From: Arthrobacter stackebrandtii
Lineage (GTDB): Bacteria; Actinomycetota; Actinomycetes; Actinomycetales; Micrococcaceae
NCBI RefSeq assembly: GCF_017876675.1
Contig: NZ_JAGIOI010000001.1
Span: 3,224,001-3,288,000 of the forward strand
Length of the DNA: 64,000 bases
Direction of reading: 5' to 3'
The notes under the pieces are model-generated. The model was given only the letters and a program-made list of their open reading frames with translations, had not been told where the DNA came from and made no database searches. Positions 8,270 to 17,126 of this stretch are shown one piece after another. Position 1 is the first letter of the stretch. Every line of letters starts with the position of its first letter. The position numbers and the translations under genes are program-made.

Positions 8270-10186
8270 ATGCACAAGCACTTTATCGGAGTGTCAATGG
8301 TGGTTGTGGTGGCATTTGTCGCCGCGATTACCGGTGCCGGCGCCGCAGACGCCGCCCCGACACCCACCTCGAAAACAATCCCGAATTCACAACCTGGCTG
8401 GCTCACCCACGGCAAAAACCTCGGTGCCGCCTCCCAGAACGCCCCCGTCAATGCGCGCGTCTACCTCGCGCCCAACGGTGGGGTCAGCGCATTGGAAGCC
8501 GCTGCGAAGGCAGCCTCCAACTCCAACCAGTACCTCACACCGGCCCAATACCACGCACAGTTTGACGCCACCGACGCAGCAGTCAGCGCCGTCAGCAACT
8601 GGCTGACGGGCTCTGGCCTGAAGGTGAGCGTGGAGGCGAACCACCGCTACGTTGACGCTGCGGGCAGCGTTGGCGCGGCCAACAAGGCCTTCAACGTCAA
8701 GATCTCCAAGTACAGCCACGACGGTCTGACCGTTCAGGCCCCCACGGGACCGGCCAGTGCGCCAGACAATGTCGCGGCATCAGTTATTGCCGTCTCGGGA
8801 CTGGACACCACGGTCTCCGTGGTCGCACCGGCAACGAAGAAGCCCTCGCCTCCCAGCGACGGCTTCCGCAACGCGCCGGTCTGCTCGCACTGGTACGGGG
8901 ACCAGACCCCCGCCACGCTTCCCACCCCGGATGGAACCGTCATGCCACAGCTGAACGGGGCAACGCTGCCCTACGCACCGTGCGGCTACACGGGCCCGCA
9001 ACTGCGCGGCGCCTATGAAGCCGGAGCCCCCGCAGGCCTGGACGGCCGCGGCGTGACCGTGGCCATCACCGATGCCTATGCCTCCCCGACCATCGAGGCA
9101 GACGCCAACCGCTACGCCGTCGACACCGGCGACCAGCCCTTCACTGCCGGCCAGTACTCCCAGGTCCTGCCCAACGCCTTCACCCAGGTCAACGCCAACA
9201 AGTCGCCGCACCAGTGCGACGCGTCCGGCTGGTACGGCGAGCAGACCCTCGACGTCGAGGCCGTCCACGCCATGGCCCCGGCAGCCAACATCCGGTACTA
9301 CGCCGGCAAGAGCTGCCAGGATGCAGACCTGCTGGACACCTTCTCCCGCATCAACGATGAAGGCATCGCCAACATCGTGACGAACTCGTGGGGCGGCTTG
9401 GGCGATGCTGTCAGGCCGGCACTTTTCCAGGCGTACGAGATGGCCTTCCTTCAGGGTGCAGTCCAGGGCATCAGCTACGTGTTCTCCACCGGCGACTCCG
9501 GCGATGAGGTTGGCAACCTCGGCACTCCGGAGACCGACTACCCGGCCTCGGACCCGTTCGTCACCGGCGTCGGCGGCACCTCAACCGCCATCACCACGGC
9601 GGGCGTCACGGGCGAAACCGGCTGGCAGACCACCAAGTACTCCATCACCAATGGTGCCTGGACCCCGTCCATCGCATTCCAGTACGGCGGCGGGGGCGGC
9701 TACTCCTCCAACATCCCCGAACCCGACTACCAGCTGGCGGCCGGAATCCAGAGCCCCAACGGCGGCCGCGCGCTGCCGGACGTGTCCATGGACGCCGACC
9801 CCACCACCGGCATGCTCGTCGGCCAGACGCAGGGCTTCGGCAAGACGGCTTCCTACGACAGCTACCGGATCGGCGGAACAAGCCTCGCCTCGCCGCTGTT
9901 CGCGGGCATCACCGCGCTGAAGATCCAGGCCAGCGGCCACGGACTGGGCCTGCTCAACCCGAAGATCTACACGGACCATTCGGGCTTCCACGACGTCTCC
10001 GGCGCCGGCATCGACGCCGGCAACATCCGCGTCGATTTCGCCAACGGGGTGGACGCCGGCGGCGGCTACCTCTACTCGGTGCGCTCGTTCAACACCACCA
10101 ACACCACGCTGTCGGTCGGAAGCGGTTGGGACAGCGAAACCGGCTGGGGCAGCGCCCGCGCCGGCTGGCTCACCCCGGCACAGTAG
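8270..10186 (+). CDS. Secreted S53 (sedolisin/kumamolisin) peptidase
   Basis: A 638-residue pre-pro-protease. Start 8270 is chosen because GGAGA precedes it and it opens directly with a signal peptide (MHKHFIGVSMVVVVAFVAA..., cleavage near ADA-AP). An upstream in-frame ATG at 8252 overlaps that ribosome site. A pro-kumamolisin activation domain (about 45-180) precedes the catalytic domain. The S53 triad is visible: Glu324 and Asp328 in GEQTLDVEAVHAMAP, and Ser538 in GGTSLASP. SWGG and STGDSGDE are further family motifs. Such serine-carboxyl peptidases work outside the cell, usually at acidic pH, on protein substrates. It is monocistronic with a strong hairpin after it. Confidence 0.9.
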   Translation: MHKHFIGVSMVVVVAFVAAITGAGAADAAPTPTSKTIPNSQPGWLTHGKNLGAASQNAPVNARVYLAPNGGVSALEAAAKAASNSNQYLTPAQYHAQFDATDAAVSAVSNWLTGSGLKVSVEANHRYVDAAGSVGAANKAFNVKISKYSHDGLTVQAPTGPASAPDNVAASVIAVSGLDTTVSVVAPATKKPSPPSDGFRNAPVCSHWYGDQTPATLPTPDGTVMPQLNGATLPYAPCGYTGPQLRGAYEAGAPAGLDGRGVTVAITDAYASPTIEADANRYAVDTGDQPFTAGQYSQVLPNAFTQVNANKSPHQCDASGWYGEQTLDVEAVHAMAPAANIRYYAGKSCQDADLLDTFSRINDEGIANIVTNSWGGLGDAVRPALFQAYEMAFLQGAVQGISYVFSTGDSGDEVGNLGTPETDYPASDPFVTGVGGTSTAITTAGVTGETGWQTTKYSITNGAWTPSIAFQYGGGGGYSSNIPEPDYQLAAGIQSPNGGRALPDVSMDADPTTGMLVGQTQGFGKTASYDSYRIGGTSLASPLFAGITALKIQASGHGLGLLNPKIYTDHSGFHDVSGAGIDAGNIRVDFANGVDAGGGYLYSVRSFNTTNTTLSVGSGWDSETGWGSARAGWLTPAQ

Positions 10187-10210
10187 GGCACCATCCACCA
10201 AGCACGAAAC

Positions 10211-10241
10211 GGCAGGGGCCGGCAGCACGCCGGCCCCTGCC
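10211..10241 (+). terminator. Terminator hairpin after S53 peptidase
   Basis: Perfect 13-bp GC-rich arms (10211-10223 and 10229-10241) with a 5-nt loop AGCAC, 24 bp after the stop. No U-tract follows. Confidence 0.7.
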
Positions 10242-10384
10242 GCCTGCCGTGCAGCCCGGCGCCCAAGGTGCCGGACGCCAAGGCACCCAAGGTGGGGCGG
10301 TCCGGCGTCGTGCTTAAAGGCAGGCGCAGGGAAACCAGGTGAATGCGGGCAAGAATCGGCGGGACGGCTAAACTGGGAACCATC

Positions 10385-11884
10385 ATGACTAACGCTGCCT
10401 TAATCCCCCTTGTCACCGCTGAAACCCCTGTCCGTGTGCGGTTCTGCCCGTCGCCCACGGGAACGCCCCACGTGGGCCTGATCCGCACCGCCCTGTTCAA
10501 CTGGGCGTATGCGCGCCACACCGGCGGGAAGATGATTTTCCGCATCGAGGACACCGACGCCAAGCGCGACAGCGAGGAAAGCTACCTCCAGCTGCTCGAC
10601 GGCCTGAAGTGGCTGGGCATCACCTGGGACGAGGGCGTTGAGGTGGGCGGGCCGCACGAGCCGTACCGCCAGTCGCAGCGCGGGGACATCTACGCCGGCG
10701 TGATTGAGAAGCTGGTGGCCGGCGGGCACGCATATGAGTCGTATTCCACACCCGAAGAGGTGGAAGATCGTCACAAGGAGGCCGGCCGGGACGTTAAACT
10801 TGGATACGACAACTTTGACCGTGACCTCACGCCCGAGCAGATTGCTGCTTTCAAGGCGGAGGGCCGCGCGCCGGCGCTGCGACTTCGCATGCCGGATGCC
10901 GACATCACGTTCACCGACTTGGTCCGGGGCGAGATCACCTTTAAGGCAGGATCAGTCCCGGACTACGCCATTGTCCGTCCCAACGGTGCGCCGTTGTACA
11001 CGCTGGTCAACCCCGTGGATGACGCCTTGATGGGCGTCACCCACGTGTTGCGCGGCGAGGACCTGCTCTCCTCCACACCCCGCCAGATCGCCCTGTACCA
11101 GGCGCTGTTCGAGGTGGGCGTGGCCGAGTACATGCCGCTGTTCGGCCACCTGCCCTACGTCATGGGCGCCGGCAACAAGAAGCTCTCCAAGCGTGATCCC
11201 GAGGCGAGCCTGTTCCTGCACCGCGACAACGGCTTCATCCCCGAGGGCCTGCTGAACTACCTGTCGCTGCTGGGCTGGTCGCTCTCCGCCGATGAGGACA
11301 TCTTCACCGTGGCGCAGCTCGTGGAGAAGTTCGACATCCACGACGTCGTGGCCAACCCGGCCCGCTTCGACATCAAGAAGGCCGAGGCCATCAACGGCAC
11401 GCACGTGCGCATGCTTGAGGCCGGCGACTTCCGCAACCGCCTGGTCCCGTACCTGCAGGCCGCCGGGCTGGTGGGGGAGACGCTGACCGATCGTGAGAAC
11501 GAGATCCTCGACGAGGCCGCCCCGCTGGTCCAGGAGCGCATCACCCTGCTGGGCGAGGCGCCTGAGATGATTGCCTTCCTCTTCAAGAAGGACGACGCCG
11601 TCGACGTCGCCGAGGATGCCCTGAAGGGCATGCCGGAGAACCTGGCCGAGGTCCTGGATGCCGCACTGGCCGCCCTGGAGCCCCTCGAGCCCTGGGACGC
11701 CGAGTCCATCCAAGCCGCGCTGAAGGGCGCACTGGTGGAGGGCCTGGGCATCAAGCCGCGCTTCGCCTTCGGCCCAGTCCGCACGGCCACGTCGGGCCGG
11801 AAGGTTTCGCCGCCGCTCTTTGAGTCCATGGTGATCCTGGGCAAGGAATCCTCGCTGACCCGCCTGCGCGCGTTCCGGGGCTAG
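10385..11884 (+). CDS. gltX: Glutamyl-tRNA synthetase
   Basis: A 499-residue class I aminoacyl-tRNA synthetase that charges tRNA-Glu. Start 10385 places [20 protein letters not shown] ahead of the HIGH-type signature ([12 protein letters not shown], about residues 21-32). The KMSKS-equivalent is NKKLSKRD near residue 265. The discriminating-type anticodon-binding domain follows. A longer open frame from 10343 adds residues the family lacks. tRNA-Gln and tRNA-Glu genes lie about 1 kb downstream. In many actinomycetes GltX also misacylates tRNA-Gln for the GatCAB route; that is general knowledge and not shown here. Confidence 0.95.
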   Translation: MTNAALIPLVTAETPVRVRFCPSPTGTPHVGLIRTALFNWAYARHTGGKMIFRIEDTDAKRDSEESYLQLLDGLKWLGITWDEGVEVGGPHEPYRQSQRGDIYAGVIEKLVAGGHAYESYSTPEEVEDRHKEAGRDVKLGYDNFDRDLTPEQIAAFKAEGRAPALRLRMPDADITFTDLVRGEITFKAGSVPDYAIVRPNGAPLYTLVNPVDDALMGVTHVLRGEDLLSSTPRQIALYQALFEVGVAEYMPLFGHLPYVMGAGNKKLSKRDPEASLFLHRDNGFIPEGLLNYLSLLGWSLSADEDIFTVAQLVEKFDIHDVVANPARFDIKKAEAINGTHVRMLEAGDFRNRLVPYLQAAGLVGETLTDRENEILDEAAPLVQERITLLGEAPEMIAFLFKKDDAVDVAEDALKGMPENLAEVLDAALAALEPLEPWDAESIQAALKGALVEGLGIKPRFAFGPVRTATSGRKVSPPLFESMVILGKESSLTRLRAFRG

Positions 11885-11888
11885 TTCC

Positions 11889-12725
11889 TTGACTTCTTCC
11901 GCTTTGCACAACACCCCTGGCTCCGCCCGTCTCCCGGGCCGGGTCAGGGGTGTTTTGTTTGACATCGACGAGACCATCGTGGACCTCTACAAGGCCATGG
12001 CTGATGCCATGGTCGCCGCGTCCGCCCACCTGCTGCCCGGCCACGGCGACGCCGACTGGGAACAGTTCGCCGCCATCTACATGGCCGACGCCGAGGACTA
12101 CTACGACCGCTATGTGGCCGGCGAGTTCACCTTCAACGAGCAGCGCGGCCTGCGGGCCCGTGCCGTCTTCGCCCGCCTCGGCGTCCCCTTTGGTGCGGAC
12201 GCCGAGGAACAGTGGATCGAGGACTTTGAGAGGGCCCAGCCGCTCTCCATCCGCGCCTTCGAGGACGTTGTGCCCGTCCTCGATGCTCTGGACGCCGCAG
12301 GGATCGCCTACGGGGCCGTCAGCAACAACGTCCACGACTACCAGCGCGCCAAGCTGGACCAGGCCGGCCTGCAGCGGATCTCCGTCCTGGTGGGCATCGA
12401 CACGGTCGGCGTCTCCAAGCCGGCGCCGGAGATCTTCCTGGAAGGCTGCCGGCAGATTGGGCTGGCGCCGGGGGAGGTGCTGTATGTGGGGGACAACTTC
12501 ATGGTCGACGGCGTTGGCTCCGTCCAGGCCGGCCTGCACGGCATGTGGTTGAACCGGCTGGGGCAGGAGGTGCCCGCCTTCGGTGGCGGCTCTTCCCTGG
12601 GCGGCGGCGCCTCCGCGGGCGGGGAGGCTGCGGCAGCTGACGCGGCGGCCCAGGTCGCCGTCGTGTCTTCGCTGGCTGAAATCCCCGTGCTTCTGGGGCT
12701 TTCAGAGCCCGCGAAGCAGGTGTGA
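11889..12725 (+). CDS. HAD-superfamily hydrolase
   Basis: A probable phosphatase of 278 residues from TTG 11889, 4 bp after the gltX stop. HAD motif I is FDIDETI (residues 23-29), motif II is YGAVSNN, motif III is around SKPAPEIF, and motif IV is LYVGDNFMVD. A helical cap lies between. The last 45 residues are low-complexity (GGGSSLGGGASAGGEAAAADAA), unlike the rest. The start is uncertain: motif I is so close to the 5' end that coding must begin inside or before the hairpin at 11910-11954, and no Shine-Dalgarno is seen. Coupling to gltX translation would explain this. Substrate unknown. Confidence 0.75.
   Translation: MTSSALHNTPGSARLPGRVRGVLFDIDETIVDLYKAMADAMVAASAHLLPGHGDADWEQFAAIYMADAEDYYDRYVAGEFTFNEQRGLRARAVFARLGVPFGADAEEQWIEDFERAQPLSIRAFEDVVPVLDALDAAGIAYGAVSNNVHDYQRAKLDQAGLQRISVLVGIDTVGVSKPAPEIFLEGCRQIGLAPGEVLYVGDNFMVDGVGSVQAGLHGMWLNRLGQEVPAFGGGSSLGGGASAGGEAAAADAAAQVAVVSSLAEIPVLLGLSEPAKQV
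11910..11960 (+). terminator. Terminator-like hairpin overlapping HAD gene start
   Basis: AACACCCCTG (11910-11919) pairs perfectly with CAGGGGTGTT (11945-11954) and is followed by TTGTTT. It lies 26 bp after the gltX stop, where its terminator is expected, yet its right arm encodes the first conserved HAD residues. It may act as an attenuator between gltX and the HAD gene. Confidence 0.55.
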
Positions 12726-12757
12726 CGCACGACTCACCGAAAAGCGGCCTTCTCGTT

Positions 12758-12786
12758 TTGGACTTCCGGAAAGAGTCCGGTATAGT
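12758..12786 (+). promoter_or_regulatory. Promoter of tRNA-Gln/tRNA-Glu unit
   Basis: TTGGAC (12758-12763), a spacer of exactly 17 bp and TATAGT (12781-12786) lie 70 bp upstream of tRNA-Gln. The spacer contains the palindrome TTCCGGAA inside a GGACT...AGTCC inverted repeat. This is the best-formed promoter in the window. Confidence 0.75.
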
Positions 12787-12855
12787 TTTATCCCGGCGCG
12801 AGGGCCGCTGAAGGGCCGGGGAAACCCGCTCACTTCAACGGCAGAACGCAGCCAT

Positions 12856-12927
12856 TGGGATATGGTGTAATTGGCAACACATCGGTTTCTGGTACCGACA
12901 TTCTAGGTTCGAGTCCTGGTATCCCAG
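12856..12927 (+). tRNA. tRNA-Gln (CTG anticodon)
   Basis: A 72-nt cloverleaf. Acceptor TGGGATA (12856-12862) pairs with TATCCCA (12920-12926); the discriminator is G12927. The anticodon loop TTTCTGG presents CTG, and the T-arm contains the standard GGTTCGAGTCC. It closely matches bacterial tRNA-Gln. CCA is not encoded. Confidence 0.95.
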
Positions 12928-12965
12928 CGCTTGCAAAAGCCGCCTTCCATTTGGCGGATGAAGCA

Positions 12966-12989
12966 AACTTCAGCTAGTATTCTGAAGTT
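12966..12989 (+). repeat. Hairpin between the two tRNAs
   Basis: AACTTCAG (12966-12973) and CTGAAGTT (12982-12989) form a perfect 8-bp stem with an 8-nt loop in the 88-bp spacer. It may be a processing structure of the dicistronic tRNA precursor. Confidence 0.5.
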
Positions 12990-13015
12990 CGTTTCGTCAA
13001 AAATGAATGTATTAG

Positions 13016-13088
13016 GGCCCCATCGTATAGCGGCCTAGTACGCCGCCCTCTCACGGCGGTAACGCGGGTTCGAATCCCGCTGGGGTCA
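13016..13088 (+). tRNA. tRNA-Glu (CTC anticodon)
   Basis: A 73-nt cloverleaf. Acceptor GGCCCCA (13016-13022) pairs with TGGGGTC (13081-13087, one G-U), discriminator A. The anticodon stem CCGCC/GGCGG encloses loop CTCTCAC with anticodon CTC. The T-arm is GCGGGTTCGAATCCCGC. No CCA is encoded. Confidence 0.95.
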
Positions 13089-13095
13089 CAAGCAA

Positions 13096-13129
13096 GGCCG
13101 GGAAGCTGAAAAGCTTCCCGGCCCTTTTT
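13096..13129 (+). terminator. Rho-independent terminator of tRNA unit
   Basis: A 12-bp perfect stem (GGCCGGGAAGCT at 13096-13107 and its complement at 13112-13123) with a GAAA tetraloop is followed by CTTTTTG. Textbook intrinsic terminator, 8 bp after tRNA-Glu. Confidence 0.95.
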
Positions 13130-13214
13130 GCATTCCCCGAAAGCATCCCCTTAGGAAAACGGGGTTGGCGGCCAAACTGGGGTTTGAGTGACGACTGCGC
13201 CGACTCGGAAAAGT

Positions 13215-13483
13215 GATCCCGATCCCGCCTTCTGAAGCCGGGATCCCGGGATCAGGAAGCGGGATCGGGATCATTTCCGGACGCAGGTGAGTCTAGGCGT
13301 GGAAAAGGACGGCGTTTCCGGGATCGGACGTGCCTATACCCCCGTCCGATTCCGGAAACACCGTCCGTTTTGGCTCCAGCCTTCCGCCCTGCCCCCTCTG
13401 GTGCCGTTCTGGCCCGTGCCAGCCCGTCCGATCCCGCAAACTCCGTCCCTTTTGGCCGCAAGCCCCGTTTTGGCTCGCACCAA
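13215..13483. repeat. Intergenic inverted/direct repeat block
   Basis: The 13130-13592 gap holds no gene but dense repeats. First, arms 13215-13228 and 13259-13272 (14 bp perfect) flank a 12-bp palindrome at 13238-13249. Second, arms 13307-13330 and 13343-13366 are a 24-bp inverted repeat with 22 matches. Third, 13425-13448 is a direct copy of 13343-13366 (21 of 24). Several units end in CGTTTTGGC-like tails (13364-13373, 13445-13456, 13465-13474). It looks like a mobile or expanded intergenic repeat family, not a terminator. Confidence 0.75.
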
Positions 13484-13592
13484 CCCTACGCAGCAGCCAG
13501 CCAGCAACCCAATACAACCCCCGCCACAACAATTTGGCACCGGATCGCCAGCAATAGCCTGAATCCCGGCCCGCAACTGGCATGATGAAGCT

Positions 13593-15374
13593 GTGAACCC
13601 CACCGAATCGCGCCACCCCGGCTCCAACCACGCAGCCGCGGAGCAGGAAGCCGCCGTCGAGCTCCTGGAGCGCGTCCGCACGGAACTGGCCGGACTGGGC
13701 CTCCCCCTGGAGCTGCCCACCGCGCAAGAGGCCCGGACCACGGCGGCCAACGCCCTCGGCCAGCTGGACGACTACATCCTCCCGCGCTGGCGCAGCCTCG
13801 ACGCCCCGCTGCTCGCCGTCGTCGGCGGCTCCACCGGCGCCGGCAAGTCAACGCTCGTCAACGCCCTCGTCGGCCACCCCGTCACGCGCTCCGGCGCCAT
13901 CCGCCCCACCACGCGCCAGCCCATCCTGCTCCACCACCCGCAGGACGCAGACTGGTTCACCTCCACCCGCGTCCTGCCCACACTGCGCCGCATCCAAGGC
14001 GAAATCGTCAAGGGCGGCACCCCTGCATCCAAGGCCGGGGCAGCCCCGGAGGCAGGGGCCATCACCTCGCTCGTCCTGGTGGGGGATGAGGCGGTCCCGC
14101 AGGGCATCGCCATCCTGGACGCCCCGGACGTGGATTCCATCTCTGACGACAACCGCCAAATGGCCGGCCAGCTCCTCGCCGCCGCGGACCTGTGGCTGTT
14201 CGTCACCACCGCCAACCGCTACGCCGACGCCGTCCCGTGGAAGCTCCTCCTCGACGCCGCCGGACGCGACATCACGGTCGCCGTCGTCCTGGACCGCGTC
14301 CCCGCCGGAGCCGAGCAGGAGATCGCCGCGGACCTCCACGCCATGCTCATCCGCGAAGGCCTCGCCGGAGCCCAGCTGTTCGTGGTCCCAGAGGCCACCC
14401 TCAACGAGCTCGGCATGCTCCCCGCAGACTCCGTCGCCCCCATCCACACCTGGCTCGCCGGCATCAGCGAGGACGCGGCCGGCCGGGCGGAAATCGTCCG
14501 CCGCACGCTCAATGGAACGGTGCGTTCACTCTCGGACCGGCTCACCTCGCTGGCCGGCGCCGTCCAGGACCAGAACGACGCCGGAGCCCAGCTGGGCGAT
14601 GACGTCCGCGCCGCCTTCGCGGACGCCGGGACGAGGATTGGCCAGGCCACCAGCGACGGCACCCTCTTGCGCGGGGAGGTCCTGTCACGCTGGCAGGACT
14701 TTGTTGGCACAGGTGAGTTTTTTAGGGCCGTCGAGACCAACATCGGCCGCGTCAGGGACCGGATCGGCGCCTTCTTCAAGGGCCAGCCGCCGCCCGCCGT
14801 CAAGGTGGAGACCGCCATTGAAACCGGGCTGCAAGCCGTGATCCTGGACCAGGCCGCCCGGGCCGCGGAAGACGCAGACCAGCGCTGGCGGGCCGATCCC
14901 GCGGGCCGCCAGCTGCTGGGCACCGACGACCTCTCCGGCACCACGGCAGACTTCCCGGCCGAGGTAGCCGCGGAAATCCGGGCCTGGCAGGGCGGGGTCC
15001 TGGCTCTCATCCGTTCCGAGGGATCCTCCAAGCGTTCCCAGGCCCGCTGGCTCTCGTTCGGCGTCAACGGCCTTGGCGTTGCACTGATGATCGTGGTCTT
15101 TTCCTTCACCGGGGGACTCACGGGAGCCGAGGTTGGCATCGCAGGAGGCACCGCCGTCGTGGGCCAAAAGCTGCTCGAAGCCATCTTCGGCGAGGACGCG
15201 GTCCGCCGCCTGGCCAAGCACGCCAAGGACGACCTCGACCAACGCTGCGCCACCCTCCTGGAACGCCAGCAACAGAAATTCCTGGACAGGCTCGCACCCG
15301 TGCAGGCCGACGCGCAGCGCCTGGAGGGCCTCGCCGCGCAACTTGCCGACCTCGGAAAGGGCACGAACGCATGA
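13593..15374 (+). CDS. Dynamin-like GTPase A
   Basis: A 593-residue membrane-associated GTPase starting with GTG 13593. The P-loop is GGSTGAGKST (78-87), G3 is DAPDVDS, and a VVLDRV stretch is at the G4 place. A long helical middle and a hydrophobic hairpin near residues 488-525 (VNGLGVALMIVVFSFTGG and following) suggest membrane insertion, as in bacterial dynamin-like proteins. It overlaps a second GTPase gene by 4 bp. Such side-by-side pairs (compare DynA/DynB of Streptomyces, IniA/IniC of mycobacteria) act together in membrane remodelling; equivalence here is inference. Often annotated only as ABC transporter or GTPase-domain protein. Confidence 0.75.
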   Translation: MNPTESRHPGSNHAAAEQEAAVELLERVRTELAGLGLPLELPTAQEARTTAANALGQLDDYILPRWRSLDAPLLAVVGGSTGAGKSTLVNALVGHPVTRSGAIRPTTRQPILLHHPQDADWFTSTRVLPTLRRIQGEIVKGGTPASKAGAAPEAGAITSLVLVGDEAVPQGIAILDAPDVDSISDDNRQMAGQLLAAADLWLFVTTANRYADAVPWKLLLDAAGRDITVAVVLDRVPAGAEQEIAADLHAMLIREGLAGAQLFVVPEATLNELGMLPADSVAPIHTWLAGISEDAAGRAEIVRRTLNGTVRSLSDRLTSLAGAVQDQNDAGAQLGDDVRAAFADAGTRIGQATSDGTLLRGEVLSRWQDFVGTGEFFRAVETNIGRVRDRIGAFFKGQPPPAVKVETAIETGLQAVILDQAARAAEDADQRWRADPAGRQLLGTDDLSGTTADFPAEVAAEIRAWQGGVLALIRSEGSSKRSQARWLSFGVNGLGVALMIVVFSFTGGLTGAEVGIAGGTAVVGQKLLEAIFGEDAVRRLAKHAKDDLDQRCATLLERQQQKFLDRLAPVQADAQRLEGLAAQLADLGKGTNA

Positions 15375-16981
15375 GCCGGCACCGCCAAGACCGCGCCGAA
15401 TCCACGCTGGCCCGGCAGCTCGTCGCCCTCAACGAGGCCCGCGAACTGGGCGAGGGCCGCCTCGACGACGCCTCACTGCAGGACGTCTATGACGTGCTCG
15501 AGCGGGCCACCGAGCGCCGCTCGCTCAGCGCCGATCACACCGTGGTGGGTTTTTTCGGCGCCACGGGCAGCGGGAAATCCTCGCTCTTCAACGCGGTGGC
15601 GGGCACGTTCGCGGCCACGGTCGCCGTCCGCCGCCCCACCACCAGCGAACCGCTCGCCATGGTCTGGGGGATGGAGGGCAGCGCGCCGCTGCTGGACTGG
15701 CTGGAGGTTGCCGACCGCCGCGAGGGCGCCCCGGTTCCCGGCCTGATGGACGACGCCGGAGGACTGGTTTTGCTTGACCTGCCGGATTTTGATTCGGTGG
15801 AGTTGGGCAACAGGGCCATCGTGGAACGGCTGGCCGGGCAGGTGGATGTGCTGGTGTGGGTCATGGACCCGCAAAAATACGCCGACGCGGCCATCCACAA
15901 CGATTTCATCCGGGCCTTCTCCTCGCATGCCGATGTCACGCTCGTGGTGCTCAACCAGATCGACCGCCTGGACCCCTCAGAGGTCAAACCTGTGCTGGAA
16001 TCGCTGTCAGCCATTTTGGACCGCGACGGGCTGCGCAACGTCAAGATTTCCGGTGTCTCGGCCACCACGGGGGAGGGCATTCCAGAGCTGCGGCAGCGGA
16101 TCGCCGCCGTCGTGAAGGCCAAGGCTGCCAAGTCCGCACGGCTTGCGGCCGATGTTGCCGTGGCGGCGCAGCGCCTGGCCGACGCCTCCGGTGACGGCGT
16201 TGCAGCAGGCGTGCACCAGCAGGACCGCAAGGCGCTGGCGGCCGGGCTGGCCGGGGCCGTCCATGTGGAGACAGTGGTCTCGGCCGTGAAGACGTCATAC
16301 CAGTTGGAGGCCACGCGCCGCACCGGTTGGCCGGTGACCCGGTGGGTTTCGCGCTTCCGCAAGGATCCGCTCCGGCGCCTCAGCCTGCGCCGCGAAGGCA
16401 CCTCCGAGGTCAACCGGACGTCGCTGCCTCCCGCGGGTGCCTCGGAGCAGGCCCAGATTGACTCATCCGTGCGCGAGTTTGCCGATGCCGCCAGCGCGGG
16501 CGCATCCGGACCGTGGCGTGCCTCCATCCGGGCCGCGGCACGCAGCAACCGTGACCAGCTGCCCGACGCACTGGACCAGGCCGTCGCAGGCACGGACCTG
16601 AAGGCCAACACCAGGGCGTGGTGGTGGCCGGTGTTCTCGGTCATCCAATGGCTCGCGCTGCTGGTTGCCGTCGGCGGTCTCGTGTGGCTCGGCGTGCTGG
16701 CCGTGCTCGGATACCTGCAGCTGCCGGTGCCGGAGACCCCCAAGGTGGAGGGCTGGCCACTGCCCACCCTGATGCTGCTCGGGGGAGCGGTGCTGGGCAT
16801 TTTCCTGGCGGTCACCAGCAAGTTCATTGCACTGGCGGGGGCCAACGGCCGTGCGGCCCAGGCGCGCAGGAGGCTGCGCGAAAGCGTCGCCGAAACGTCG
16901 GAGGCTCTGGTGGTGGATCCCACCGAGGCCGAGGTAGCCGCCTCGCGCGCCTTCGCCGAAGCCCTCAAGAACGCCCGCTAG
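15371..16981 (+). CDS. Dynamin-like/YfjP-type GTPase B
   Basis: A 536-residue GTPase, ATG 15371 within the stop of its partner. The P-loop is GATGSGKS (63-70), G3 is DLPDFDS and G4 is LNQID, so nucleotide binding looks intact. Two strong membrane segments lie near residues 417-445 and 463-485 (WLALLVAVGGLVWLGVLAVL; LMLLGGAVLGIFLAVTSKFIAL), separated by a short proline-rich loop. A basic cytosolic C-terminus follows. The coupled pair probably forms a hetero-complex at the membrane. Repeats and a convergent gene follow immediately. Confidence 0.75.
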   Translation: MSRHRQDRAESTLARQLVALNEARELGEGRLDDASLQDVYDVLERATERRSLSADHTVVGFFGATGSGKSSLFNAVAGTFAATVAVRRPTTSEPLAMVWGMEGSAPLLDWLEVADRREGAPVPGLMDDAGGLVLLDLPDFDSVELGNRAIVERLAGQVDVLVWVMDPQKYADAAIHNDFIRAFSSHADVTLVVLNQIDRLDPSEVKPVLESLSAILDRDGLRNVKISGVSATTGEGIPELRQRIAAVVKAKAAKSARLAADVAVAAQRLADASGDGVAAGVHQQDRKALAAGLAGAVHVETVVSAVKTSYQLEATRRTGWPVTRWVSRFRKDPLRRLSLRREGTSEVNRTSLPPAGASEQAQIDSSVREFADAASAGASGPWRASIRAAARSNRDQLPDALDQAVAGTDLKANTRAWWWPVFSVIQWLALLVAVGGLVWLGVLAVLGYLQLPVPETPKVEGWPLPTLMLLGGAVLGIFLAVTSKFIALAGANGRAAQARRRLRESVAETSEALVVDPTEAEVAASRAFAEALKNAR

Positions 16982-17012
16982 GACAAAGCTGGCTTCCCCG
17001 CCCCGCCTTCTC

Positions 17013-17108
17013 GACGCTGTCGCACCATTGGTGGCTTTTTCCTTGACGCTGTCGCAGCAATGGCGGTTATTCTCTCAACGCTGGCGCAGCCGGCGGTGGC
17101 TCAATTTT
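17013..17108. repeat. Three tandem 32-bp intergenic repeats
   Basis: Units start at 17013, 17045 and 17077, exactly 32 bp apart. The conserved part is (G/A)ACGCTGTCGCA, then a CA.TGG.GG block and a T-rich tail (GGCTTTTTCC in unit 1). The third unit is diverged. The array fills the gap between the stops of convergent genes (16981 and 17127). Confidence 0.75.
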
Positions 17109-17126
17109 CCGCAATGCCGGTGCAAA

